Shown piece after piece: positions 15,919 to 23,766 of a DNA stretch of 48,666 nucleotides; the first letter of the stretch is position 1, and each line of letters starts with the position of its first letter. The notes beneath the pieces are model-generated. The model saw nothing but the letters and a program-made list of their open reading frames with translations. It did no database searches and was not told the DNA's origin. The translations under genes were made by a program, and so were the position numbers. The DNA lies in NCBI GenBank assembly GCA_002320815.1, contig DCLA01000016.1, forward strand, positions 111,830 to 160,495, in the 5' to 3' direction. Source of the DNA: Myxococcales bacterium UBA1660 (lineage in GTDB: Bacteria > Myxococcota_A > Polyangia > Polyangiales > Houyiibacteriaceae).

Positions 15919-16854
15919 TCACGCGGCGTGGCTGCTCGGCCCCACGCGACGGTCGAGGTGGTGACGACGGCTCTCGCCCTCGCGGCCGCGAACGACGCGC
16001 TCGCCGACCATCCGGCCCCGGGTCTCGGTGACCACCGTCGCCTGCATCTCCTCGCCGTCACGCTCGCCGAAGATCACGACCCAGTCGTCGGTCCGGTCCA
16101 GGTCGTGGGCGAGCTCGGTGTTGGAGTACATCGCGCGGAAGGACCACCCCTCGAGTTCGGTGCGCAGGATGGGCAGCCAGGCTTCCTCGTCGGGGTTGTT
16201 CCGGCGCGGCGCGATCTTCGGCAGGGAGCCCTGCCGCACGGCGCGGCGGTAGTGCTCGTCGACCTCCAGCAGGAGGCGGACCGGCGGGCGGCGGCGAGCG
16301 CGCACCGGAGTCCGTCGTCGCGTCAGGATGGCGTCCAGGCTCTCGCGGATCCGCTTGGCGGTCGCGGCGCCGACGCCGTCGACGTCGTCGATGTCGTCGA
16401 TCCGCTCGGCGAGGTCCCGGAGCGACTCGACGCCCAGGGTGTCGTGGATCCGCTCCGCGAGGACCTCGCCCACGCCGTCGAGGAGGGTCAGGTGGTCGAG
16501 GGGGCCGACCGCGCCATGGAGGCGCTCGAGCATGCCCCGCGAACGACTGTCGACGTGATCGCGCAGCACGCTGGCGATGCGCGGTCCGATGCCGGGGATC
16601 TCCTCGAGCTCCTCGCGGCTCATCGAGGCGAGGGGCTCGGGGTGGTCGACCACGGAGGCCGCGGCGGCGCGGAAGGCGCGCACCCGATGGACGTTCTCGC
16701 GGGCTGCCTCGAGGGCATCGGCGATCGCGCCCAGGTGGGCGGCGAGCGATGCGTTGTCCAGGTGCTCGGCGGCCGCGAAGGGCAGAGCGGTCTGCTCCAT
16801 CGGCTCGATGAGCGAGAGCTGAAGAGGGGCCTGGGTTTTCGTCGAGGGGCTCAT
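15919..16854 (-). CDS. Helix-hairpin-helix DNA-binding protein (PolX N-terminal-like)
   Basis: This 311-residue protein contains a DNA polymerase beta/PolX-like N-terminal HhH region (about 40-185): HLGAIADALEAARENVHRVRAFR, then the hairpins EEIPGIGPRIASVL, LLDGVGEVLAERI and DVDGVGAATAKRI. The C-terminal part (LLLEVDEHYRRAV... WVVIFGERDGE) belongs to a family of stand-alone HhH proteins without polymerase or PHP domains. It probably binds DNA or nucleic-acid ends. Catalytic activity is not evident. The start ATG at 16854 has AAAGGA upstream. It is divergent from the YihY-type gene. Confidence 0.75.
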   Translation of the reverse strand: MSPSTKTQAPLQLSLIEPMEQTALPFAAAEHLDNASLAAHLGAIADALEAARENVHRVRAFRAAAASVVDHPEPLASMSREELEEIPGIGPRIASVLRDHVDSRSRGMLERLHGAVGPLDHLTLLDGVGEVLAERIHDTLGVESLRDLAERIDDIDDVDGVGAATAKRIRESLDAILTRRRTPVRARRRPPVRLLLEVDEHYRRAVRQGSLPKIAPRRNNPDEEAWLPILRTELEGWSFRAMYSNTELAHDLDRTDDWVVIFGERDGEEMQATVVTETRGRMVGERVVRGREGESRRHHLDRRVGPSSHAA

Positions 16855-16974
16855 GGTTCGTCCTTTCGCCGGGTCTGACGACGAGAAGGTGTGCAAGACC
16901 CGTGCTCAGAATCCGGAAAGGATGCGCAGCACTGAACACCTGTAACGTCGAACGAGGAGGAAGCTAGCCCTGGG

Positions 16975-18267
16975 GTGCGACGTTTTTGGATATCCCCCCG
17001 CCAGAGACTTGCCCCGAGGCCCCCTTTGCAGCAGCCATGGGGTGTGGTCGGCGTCGATTGGCGAACGAAACCGTCGTTTCTCGGGGCGGCGAAGTGGCTG
17101 GCCAAGGGTTTCCTTCACCGGCGTCCCTTGGAAAAGGGCAGCAGTCTCGCGTTCGATACCGCGTTCGCCGCCGTTCCCTTCCTCGTCCTACTCGTGACGA
17201 TCTTGAACATGGCGGGCGTCTACTCGCCATTGCGCCACGAAGTGCTCGACCCCTGGTTGGCCACCGCGTTCGAGGGCGAGGGCGAGGGAACCAGCCTGGC
17301 GACGGCCCTCCGGCAGCTTCTGGCGACCGTCGACGGCGCCGATCTGGCCGCCCTCGGCTGGGGTGGGCTCCCGGTCCTGCTCTACGCCGTCATCCTGGTC
17401 TTCTCGGCGATGGAGGCCGCGCTCAACGACGTCTTCGACGCCGACCGGCACCGGCCGTGGGAGCGACGGCTCCGGGACTACTTCGGGCTCTTCTTCCTGC
17501 TGCCCATCGGCGCGGGTCTGATCACCCTCACCGCGGCGACGCTCCATCGGCTCCACGTGGCCGAGTCGTTCCCGCCCGCCATCTTGCATCTGATCGCCGT
17601 GCTCCTCGGGACCGTCGCCTGCGGCATCGTCTACAAGGGCGTCGCCAACACCCCGGTGCCCTGGAAGTCCGCGCTCATCGGGGGCCTGGTGGCCGCGGTG
17701 CTGGGCTACGCGACCTTCCTGGTGGAGCTCAAGGCCCAGGTCATCGTGGCTCGCTACGACGCGCTCTACGCGGGTCTGGCGGCCATCCCGCTCTTCCTGC
17801 TCTGGATCTTCTCCAGCTGGCTGATGGTGCTCCTGGGCGCCGAGGTCGCGGCCTACCTCACCGACTGGCAGAACTACGGCTACCGCCTCGGCGAACCCTG
17901 GCCCGGCTCCCGGCTGATGGAGGGGGTCGCCGCCGCCGCGGTCGAGGCCGTCGCCGCGGCGGAGATCGCCGGCCGGCCGCCGCCCCGGCTGCGTACCCTG
18001 GCGCGCCGGCTCGGCGTGCCGCGCGCCATGCTCGAGAAGGCGCTCGATCCGCTCCGGCGCGCGAAGTTGGTGCGGGTCGTCGGTCGCGACCAGCGACCCC
18101 GGGTCGCGCTCATCCGGGGCGCCAAGGACACCAGCGTGAAGGAAGTCCTCGACACCATCCGCGGCTCCGAGCTCCCGGCGGCGAAGCTCCACGAGATGCA
18201 GCAGGCCTCCTCGAGCAACGCCGAGTGCAGCCTGGCCGACGTGGTCACCGGCAAGGGTCAGCTCTGA
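16975..18267 (+). CDS. YihY/UPF0761 (BrkB-like) inner-membrane protein with winged-helix tail
   Basis: This 430-residue protein has the YihY/virulence-factor-BrkB layout: an early KGFLHRRPLEKGSSLAFDTAFAAVPFLVLL segment and five or six membrane helices to about 305. Characteristic loops include VPWKSALIGGLVAA and AIPLFLLWIFSSWLMVLLGAEVAA. The C-terminal 110 residues look like a winged-helix domain (RTLARRLGVPRAMLEKALDPLRRAKLVRVV), as in longer members of the family. Transport function is not established for the family. It starts at GTG 16975 with GAGGAGGAA 12 bases before. Its stop overlaps the 3' end of the convergent glycosidase gene by 10 bases. Confidence 0.85.
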   Translation: MRRFWISPRQRLAPRPPLQQPWGVVGVDWRTKPSFLGAAKWLAKGFLHRRPLEKGSSLAFDTAFAAVPFLVLLVTILNMAGVYSPLRHEVLDPWLATAFEGEGEGTSLATALRQLLATVDGADLAALGWGGLPVLLYAVILVFSAMEAALNDVFDADRHRPWERRLRDYFGLFFLLPIGAGLITLTAATLHRLHVAESFPPAILHLIAVLLGTVACGIVYKGVANTPVPWKSALIGGLVAAVLGYATFLVELKAQVIVARYDALYAGLAAIPLFLLWIFSSWLMVLLGAEVAAYLTDWQNYGYRLGEPWPGSRLMEGVAAAAVEAVAAAEIAGRPPPRLRTLARRLGVPRAMLEKALDPLRRAKLVRVVGRDQRPRVALIRGAKDTSVKEVLDTIRGSELPAAKLHEMQQASSSNAECSLADVVTGKGQL

Positions 18268-19253
18268 GATGAGCGCACGTGGTCCATGCACCACGCGACG
18301 ACCCCGGCGGCGGGTTTACCCCGCAAGGTGTGGCTCGCGTCCCGCGAGCCTCCGACCCCGAACCAGTTCCACAGGTAGTAGCCGGCACCCGGGCGCGCCT
18401 CGTAGGCCTCGCAGAAGGCGCGGAGGAGCTCCGCCTGGAGCCAGGGCGCGCGCTCCTCGCTGGCGAACTCGTCCCAGGGGCGCTCGGCGGCCCGCGCGTG
18501 GGCGGGGTAGCCGACCTCGGTCAGCAGGAGCGGGCGGTCCCCGGCGAAGGCCTCCATGCGAGCGAGCTCGCGGGCCCACATGCCCGGGGAGTCGGGGAAG
18601 TAGGCGCTGACCCCGATGACATCGACGGCGTCCCAGAAGGGGACCTCGGTGTATCGGTCCCAGTTGGCCGAGTAGGCGAGGCGACCGTCGAAGCGCGCGC
18701 GGACGTCGGCGACGAGTCCGCGCCAACGCTCCTCGTGGCGCTCGAGCGCGCTCAGCTCGCTGCCGATGACCAGGAGATCGACCTCGGCGGCGGCCGCGGC
18801 GGTGGCCGCCCGGCGGAGCGCGGCGCCGTAGCTCGCGAACCAGGCGGCCGCGCCGGCCGGTGGGTCGATGCGGCCACGCCAATCGCCGGGAGCGCGATGG
18901 GCCAGGCGGACGATGGGCATCCAGCCGACCCGGAGCCCCAACGCCCGGGCCTGGCGCGTCGTCCGGCGGAGGGTCGCCTCGCTGGGGCTGGTGCCGGGGA
19001 CTCGCGCGAGCGAGGTGCCGTGGACATCGTCCTGGACCCAGGGGTCGACCAGGAGGACGTCGCTCGCGCCGCGGGCGGCGAGCTCGCCCAGCATGGGGCC
19101 GTAGTCGAACTCGGGGTCGGTGGCGAAGAGGCCCAGGGACACCCCCCGGGTGTCCCGGTGGGCCCCCGGCGGCTCGCTCGGAGCGGCGAGGCCGACGAGC
19201 GCGGCGAGGGCACCGGCCATCAGCGCGACGGGCAGTCGAAGCGGCGGGTTCAT
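18258..19253 (-). CDS. GH113-like secreted glycoside hydrolase (TIM barrel)
   Basis: This 331-residue protein has a hydrophobic signal (about 6-26) followed by a TIM-barrel domain. Two motifs match the GH113/GTA TIM-barrel-like group: VIGSELSALE, where the Glu is the probable acid/base, and LLLTEVGYPAH, where the Glu is the probable nucleophile. The Trp-rich YYLWNWFGVGG near the C-terminus would form a sugar-binding wall. GH113 enzymes act on beta-mannans, but distant members may have other sugars. The start ATG at 19253 overlaps the stop of the desaturase-rhodanese gene (ATGA), so it is the last gene of that operon. Its link to sulfur genes is unexplained. Confidence 0.72.
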   Translation of the reverse strand: MNPPLRLPVALMAGALAALVGLAAPSEPPGAHRDTRGVSLGLFATDPEFDYGPMLGELAARGASDVLLVDPWVQDDVHGTSLARVPGTSPSEATLRRTTRQARALGLRVGWMPIVRLAHRAPGDWRGRIDPPAGAAAWFASYGAALRRAATAAAAAEVDLLVIGSELSALERHEERWRGLVADVRARFDGRLAYSANWDRYTEVPFWDAVDVIGVSAYFPDSPGMWARELARMEAFAGDRPLLLTEVGYPAHARAAERPWDEFASEERAPWLQAELLRAFCEAYEARPGAGYYLWNWFGVGGSRDASHTLRGKPAAGVVAWCMDHVRSSQS

Positions 19254-21103
19254 CCCGAGGGCGGCGGCTGGATGCGGGAGTACTCCGCCCAGGATCCGTC
19301 GTAGTTCAGCACGTCCTCCTCGTCGGCGCCGAGCTGGAGCAGCGCGAAGGCGAGCGCGGCGCTCCGGGTCCCGGACTGGCACCAGGTCACCACCGGGGTC
19401 TCCGGCGCGACGTCGATGCGAGCGAGGGTGGCGCTCAGCTCGGACGGCGAGGCGAGGCGGGCGTCGTCTTCGGAGCGCAGGAGGGCGGTCCACTCCAAGG
19501 CCAGGGAGCCGGGGATGACGCCCGCGCGAGCTGCGCCGGGGTGACGCTGCTCGCCGGCGTGCTCGGCCGCGCTCCTGGCGTCCACCAGGACCGCGCCCCG
19601 CTCGTCCTGGAAGCGCTGGACCTCGCTCCAGCGACCGGCGTCGGCCGCGCGCTCGGGTGGATGGAGGGCGACGTCACCGGTGGTGGTCTCGGCGCCATCG
19701 CCGCCCGCCAACCGATGGCCCCGCGCCACCCAGGTGCCCACACCGCCGTCGAGGACGCGGATGTCGAGCCCGCCGACTTCCCGGAGGGTCCACCAGAGTC
19801 GGTGCGCCTCGGGGCCGCCGTCGGTCATCGCGACCACGACCGAGTCGTCGTTCACGCCGTGGGCCCGAAGGAGCGCCTGGAGCTCGGCCGGGGACCGGCT
19901 CATGCCCGGATAGGGATCCCCCGACGAGTAGTCGTCGCGGCCGAGGCGCCGAGCGGAGGGGAGATGACCCGCGACGAAGCGCTCCTCGGGGCGCACGTCC
20001 AGGAGCACCAGCCGGGGTGCGCCCAGCGCGGCCGCGAGCTCGGGCACGCTGACCATCCACTCCGGATGGGCGTAGCCCTCCGCCCGGGCGTCGTCCCCGA
20101 AGGCGTCGAGGGCGTCGGTCGCCGCCCCTTCGTCGGCGGCGTAGGGGTCGAGGGGTTCCTCGGGTCCGGAGGGCTGCGAGGTGGCCTGGGCTTCGCCCAT
20201 CATCGGGGTAGCGGCGGCGGTCTCCCAGGGGCTGCGCAGGCTCCAACCCAGGCCCAGCACGGCGAGGCCCAGGAAGGCCGCGCTCCATCGCCGACCCTTC
20301 GCGGGCAGCACCGCGGTGAGGGGCCAGGCGGAGGCGCCGAGGAAGTCCTTGGGGAAGGTCGACACGCCGCGGAAGCCGAGGCGCTCGGGCGGATGGTCCG
20401 GCATGTACGCGGTGCCGAAGATCCAGTCCCAGGTGCTGAAGATGATCCCGAAGTTCTTGGTGGTCTCGGCGTCGCCTTCGTAGTCGTGATGCCAGATGTG
20501 CATCTTCGGGCTGTTCAGGACGTAGCGGAGCGGGCCCCAGGAGAGGTTCAGGTTCGCGTGGTTCAGGTGTCCGATGAGGGTGCCGAAGATCGCGTGGACC
20601 ATCACCGCGATGGGCCCGAAGCCGAACCAGGCCAGGGGCAGATAGAGCAAGGTCCGGTAGACCACGATCTCCGTCCACTGGAACCGGAAGGCCACGATCC
20701 AGTCCATCTCGCCGTCCTCGATGGAGTGGTGGCATTTGTGGGTCTCCCACAGGAAGCCGACCCGGTGGAGGGCTACGTGGATGGCCCACTGGAGGAAGTC
20801 GATCACGACGAGCGCGACGAGGATCTGGACCCACACCGGCCAGGTGGCGGCGGCGTTCCGATAGACCAGGTCACTGAGCCCATGGCTGGCCAGGAAGCCG
20901 TCCAGGTGCGGGAGGATCCAGGTGTCGGCGATGCCGTAGAGGGCCAGGCCCAGGAAGTGGCCGTTGATCACCAGGTGGACGAAGTCCCAGCCGAGGTTGG
21001 GCCGGAGCTGCTTCTGGTCCTTCCGGTGGGGAAAGGCCCACTCCAGCCCGAAGGTCAGGAGCGAGATCGCAGCCAGCGCGATCGGGTAGACGTAGGCTTC
21101 CAT
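19250..21103 (-). CDS. Sterol desaturase/fatty-acid hydroxylase fused to two rhodanese domains
   Basis: This 617-residue fusion begins with a membrane di-iron hydroxylase (about 1-280). Its eight-His signature is visible: HxxxH at 109-113, HKCHH at 122-126, His179/His182 and HIWHH at 202-206, with DWIFGTAYMPDHPPERLGF after it. A single membrane helix follows (about 284-300), then a Pro/Glu linker and two rhodanese domains. The first (about 350-475) has LLDVRPEERFVAGHLPSARR, but its active loop reads AMTDGGPEAHR, without Cys, so it should be inactive. The second (about 495-617) has TWCQSGTRSAAL with the active Cys and NYDGSWAEYS, as in sulfurtransferases. The rhodanese side is probably attached to the membrane enzyme. 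Substrate and physiological reaction are unknown. Confidence 0.88.
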   Translation of the reverse strand: MEAYVYPIALAAISLLTFGLEWAFPHRKDQKQLRPNLGWDFVHLVINGHFLGLALYGIADTWILPHLDGFLASHGLSDLVYRNAAATWPVWVQILVALVVIDFLQWAIHVALHRVGFLWETHKCHHSIEDGEMDWIVAFRFQWTEIVVYRTLLYLPLAWFGFGPIAVMVHAIFGTLIGHLNHANLNLSWGPLRYVLNSPKMHIWHHDYEGDAETTKNFGIIFSTWDWIFGTAYMPDHPPERLGFRGVSTFPKDFLGASAWPLTAVLPAKGRRWSAAFLGLAVLGLGWSLRSPWETAAATPMMGEAQATSQPSGPEEPLDPYAADEGAATDALDAFGDDARAEGYAHPEWMVSVPELAAALGAPRLVLLDVRPEERFVAGHLPSARRLGRDDYSSGDPYPGMSRSPAELQALLRAHGVNDDSVVVAMTDGGPEAHRLWWTLREVGGLDIRVLDGGVGTWVARGHRLAGGDGAETTTGDVALHPPERAADAGRWSEVQRFQDERGAVLVDARSAAEHAGEQRHPGAARAGVIPGSLALEWTALLRSEDDARLASPSELSATLARIDVAPETPVVTWCQSGTRSAALAFALLQLGADEEDVLNYDGSWAEYSRIQPPPSG

Positions 21104-21104
21104 C

Positions 21105-21611
21105 TCAGTCGAAGTCCAGGTGCGCGTAGCCGTCCATTTGCAGGTCGGTGAGGCGCACCAGGGCGCCGGGGACGACGATCACGTCGGGGTGGAGGTCGGC
21201 CTCGGTCCAGCCGTGCTGCTGCATGGTGCTGGAGCAGAGCTCCACGCGGACACCGCGCTCGGTCAGCGAATGGATGAGCTCCGCGTTGGGGTTGGTGGTC
21301 CGACCGTTGGCGCCGGGATCGGCCGCGAAGGACGCGTCGTTCAGGAGGTGGAAGCCGGCCTCGCCGTGGAAGACGAGGACCATGTGGATGTCGTCCGGGG
21401 CCACGCCTTGGCGCTGGAAGGACCCATGGAGCTTGTCGGCGTAGTGGAGCGCGGTGCTCACCTCGTTCTTCCACAGGTCGGCGGAGGCTTGGAAGACGAC
21501 GCGGGCGTCGTCCCGATGGCGCATCTCCGTGGAGGTGGCCGGCGGTGGGAGGCTCCCGGCGCAGGCGCCGAGGCTGGTGAGGGTGAGGGTGAGGAAGAGT
21601 GCCTTGGACAT
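21105..21611 (-). CDS. DsrE/DsrF-like lipoprotein
   Basis: This 168-residue protein has a lipoprotein signal (MSKALFLTLTLTSLGAC, Cys17) and a DsrE-like domain. The domain shows VVFQASADLWKN, a MVLVFHGEAGFHLL strand and the conserved Cys126 in VELCSSTMQQHGW. The family ending DVIVVPGALVRLTDLQMDGYAHLDF follows. DsrE-family proteins carry sulfur on a conserved Cys or bind related ligands. A lipid-anchored periplasmic version fits sulfur handling outside the cytoplasm. It is the first gene of the reverse operon and lies one base before the desaturase-rhodanese gene. The ATG at 21611 is chosen because the signal peptide begins there. The divergent promoter region carries an AT-rich palindrome. Confidence 0.85.
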   Translation of the reverse strand: MSKALFLTLTLTSLGACAGSLPPPATSTEMRHRDDARVVFQASADLWKNEVSTALHYADKLHGSFQRQGVAPDDIHMVLVFHGEAGFHLLNDASFAADPGANGRTTNPNAELIHSLTERGVRVELCSSTMQQHGWTEADLHPDVIVVPGALVRLTDLQMDGYAHLDFD

Positions 21612-21643
21612 GACCCCCTTTATGCCGGCCCTTCGACCATTTG

Positions 21644-21659
21644 TCAAATTATCATTTGA
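21644..21659. promoter_or_regulatory. Perfect 6-4-6 palindrome, probable ArsR-type operator
   Basis: TCAAATTATCATTTGA is a perfect inverted repeat (TCAAAT / ATTTGA) lying between the divergent DsrE-like and ArsR-rhodanese genes, 33 bases from one start and 48 from the other. Its AT content is extreme for this window. ArsR/SmtB-family repressors bind imperfect palindromes with TCAA/TTGA arms. The adjacent regulator is therefore the likely ligand, controlling itself and the reverse operon. This is inferred from position and symmetry. Confidence 0.65.
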
Positions 21660-21706
21660 TCGTTTGTGGCATTGACCGATACCGGAGCGAGCAGCAGACT
21701 GGGGTC

Positions 21707-22369
21707 GTGACCCCCGACGACGCCCTCGAGATCAAGAACGGCGAGGTGGCGGCCATCGCCCAGGCCCTGGGCACGCCGGTCCGGCTGGCGATGCTCGGTC
21801 TCCTGGACCAGCGGCCGCACTCGGTGACCGAGCTCGCGGACAAGCTCGGTCAGTCCAAGGCGAACACCAGCGCGCAGCTCAAGGTGCTGAACGCCGCCGG
21901 CTTGGTGGAGAGCGAGAGGGAGGGCCGCCAGGTGTTCTCGCGCCTCGCGTCGGCGCAGGTTCGGGCGCTGCTGGGCGCGCTCCAGGGGACCGCGGTAGCC
22001 CATAGCGCGCGCATGCGGGAGCTGGTGCGCACCTTCTACGAGCTCCCCGAGCAGTGGTCACCGGTGACCCTGCGGGAGCTCCGTCGGCGGGTCCGCGAGG
22101 GCGAGGTGGTGCTCCTCGACGTGCGGCCGCGCGACGAACACGAGCACGGGCATCTCCGAGGCGCCCTCTCGATTCCCCACGACGAGATCGAGGCCCGCAT
22201 GGCGGAGCTCCCCGCGGACGCACCCGTGGTCGTCGGGTGCCGCGGCCGCTATTGCGTCCTGGCCGCGGCGGCGACCCGGGCCGTCGCCGGGTCGGGCCGC
22301 CAGGTCACCAACCTCGGCGCCTCGCCCCGGGCCCTGGCCGCCCAGGGGTTCCCCTGGGTCGGCGCCTGA
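21707..22369 (+). CDS. ArsR-family regulator fused to a rhodanese domain
   Basis: This 220-residue protein has an ArsR-type winged helix (about 12-95: IAQALGTPVRLAMLGLL, recognition helix SKANTSAQLKVLNAAGLV) and a C-terminal rhodanese domain (about 120-220). The rhodanese has LLDVRPRDEHEHGHLRGA and the loop VVGCRGRYCVLAAAA, with Cys178 as probable active Cys and Cys183 nearby. This architecture is known: the rhodanese part is thought to sense or transfer sulfane sulfur or other thiophilic ligands and so modulate DNA binding. The start is taken as GTG 21707. An upstream ATG would lie inside the operator palindrome region. It is divergent from a DsrE-like and a desaturase-rhodanese gene, its probable targets. 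Confidence 0.88.
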   Translation: MTPDDALEIKNGEVAAIAQALGTPVRLAMLGLLDQRPHSVTELADKLGQSKANTSAQLKVLNAAGLVESEREGRQVFSRLASAQVRALLGALQGTAVAHSARMRELVRTFYELPEQWSPVTLRELRRRVREGEVVLLDVRPRDEHEHGHLRGALSIPHDEIEARMAELPADAPVVVGCRGRYCVLAAAATRAVAGSGRQVTNLGASPRALAAQGFPWVGA

Positions 22370-22375
22370 CGGAGC

Positions 22376-23632
22376 TCAGCAGTCGGGAGCGGACCAGGGG
22401 AAGTCGCGGTCCTGGGCCAGCGCGGCCACGTCGTCGGCGGGGACCCCGCTGAAGCAGACGAGGGCGTCCAGGAAGTCGGTGAGGTCGATGCCCGAGGCGC
22501 CGCGATCGGTCACGCCGGCGCTCCCGAAGTACTCCACGAGGAGGCGCATCCAGTCCTCGAGACCCAAGGAGACCCGGTCGAAGGGCTCGGCCGGATCGGC
22601 GGCGTCGAAGGCGTCCCAGGCGATGGCCGAGACGACCTCCTCGCGGAGGTTCCCGGTCGCGGTGCCGTTGGTGGTCCCGTAGAAGTCGGGGTCGTCGGCG
22701 CCGTTGAGGGTGACCCCCTCCTCGTCGATGCTGCGCACCGAACCGGCGAAGGTGTCCAGGATCAGCGGCGCGCCCCGGACGACCGCCGCGAAGGCGTAGG
22801 CGATGCCTTCACCATAGGCGAGCACCGGAGAGACGAGCTGGTCCCGGTGGGACCCGCCCGGCGAGTCGTCGGCCGAGTGGTGCTCCACGAAGTAGTGGCC
22901 GAGCTCGTGGAGGATGATCAGATCGTCGTACTCGTCGGTGTCGTCGAGCCCGCCGCCGAGCGAGATCTCGTCGTCGCCGTAGCAGGAGCCGCAGCCGAAG
23001 GGCTCCGCGGCTTCCCAGCGGTAGGTCAGGGTCGGCGCCGGTCCCACGTAGGGCGCGTAGGCCACGAAGGCTTCCCAGCTCACCGCGACGATGTTGAAGG
23101 GTCCGCCGCCCTCGTCGACGGTGGCGCGGACCAAGGTCTCGGCGTCGGGCACCGCGGGCGCGCTGACGGAGTAGGTCGTCGCGCGGCGGCGGCGGTCGGT
23201 GACCACGGCCTGGTGGCCGTCGTGCTCGGTGTCCGCCCAGGCGCGCACGGTGACGCCGTCCATCTTCGCCTCGAAGGCGAAGCGACCCTCGGCGTCGGTG
23301 CGGACCGTCTCGAGGACCTCGTCGCCCGCGTCCAGGAGCTCGACCCGGACCTCCGGGGCCGGCGTGTCGACCACGACCCCGGTGAAGCCGCTCGGGTCCT
23401 GGGGCCGGTCTTCGTAGACCACCTGACCGAAGTAGGTGGCCAGGGTCCCGGCGTCGGGCGTCCCGGCGTCGGTCTCGGTGCCGCCGTCGGTGCCTCCGCC
23501 GTCGGTGGTCACGCCGCCGTCGAGGCTGGCGTCCAGGTCGGGGAGGCTCCCATCGGGGGCGAGGTCGGTGCCGTCGTCGTCGCCACAACCGGCGGCGACG
23601 ACGAGGCACGCGAGAGCGAGGCTACGGCGCAT
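22376..23632 (-). CDS. Lipoprotein with zinc-metalloprotease-like HELGH motif
   Basis: This 418-residue lipoprotein has signal MRRSLALACLVVAAGC (Cys16) and a low-complexity Asp/Gly/Thr linker (DAGTPDAG). A carboxypeptidase-regulatory-like beta domain follows (about 65-140: VRVELLDAGDEVLETVRTDAEGRFAFEA). The catalytic-looking segment LIILHELGHYFVEHHS has its zinc-binding HExxH near residue 240, and EGIAYAFAA and WDAFDAA helices come after it. It is probably a secreted or periplasmic zinc peptidase of unassigned family. Its stop is only 6 bases from the convergent ArsR-rhodanese stop. The upstream spacer contains a small in-frame ORF described separately. Confidence 0.78.
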   Translation of the reverse strand: MRRSLALACLVVAAGCGDDDGTDLAPDGSLPDLDASLDGGVTTDGGGTDGGTETDAGTPDAGTLATYFGQVVYEDRPQDPSGFTGVVVDTPAPEVRVELLDAGDEVLETVRTDAEGRFAFEAKMDGVTVRAWADTEHDGHQAVVTDRRRRATTYSVSAPAVPDAETLVRATVDEGGGPFNIVAVSWEAFVAYAPYVGPAPTLTYRWEAAEPFGCGSCYGDDEISLGGGLDDTDEYDDLIILHELGHYFVEHHSADDSPGGSHRDQLVSPVLAYGEGIAYAFAAVVRGAPLILDTFAGSVRSIDEEGVTLNGADDPDFYGTTNGTATGNLREEVVSAIAWDAFDAADPAEPFDRVSLGLEDWMRLLVEYFGSAGVTDRGASGIDLTDFLDALVCFSGVPADDVAALAQDRDFPWSAPDC

Positions 23633-23646
23633 CGCGCCAGCCTACT

Positions 23647-23751
23647 TCAAGGCTGGTAGAGGAACACGCCCGACCGGTCCTCGGTGGCCGAGATATAGGT
23701 CCGGCCGCCGGTCCGCTCGCGGAAGCTCCATGCGCGAAACTGGTAGATCAT
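23647..23751 (-). CDS. Possible 34-aa ORF in frame behind the Cys-rich lipoprotein stop
   Basis: After the TGA (23767-23769) of the upstream Cys-rich lipoprotein, the same frame stays open for 39 codons to the next TGA. Inside it an ATG at 23751 gives MIYQFRAWSFRERTGGRTYI, ending SGVFLYQP. Of 34 codons, 30 end in G or C, a codon pattern like that of the real genes here. The sequence looks like a protein C-terminus. It could be a remnant, a small gene without a clear ribosome site, or readthrough product. I do not recognise it. Confidence 0.3.
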   Translation of the reverse strand: MIYQFRAWSFRERTGGRTYISATEDRSGVFLYQP

Positions 23752-23766
23752 CCCCGTTGGCTGCGC

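Noticed and set aside
18860..21151. A 763-codon plus-strand frame opposite the desaturase-rhodanese gene
   Set aside because: The minus strand has complete domain motifs. The plus frame has none.
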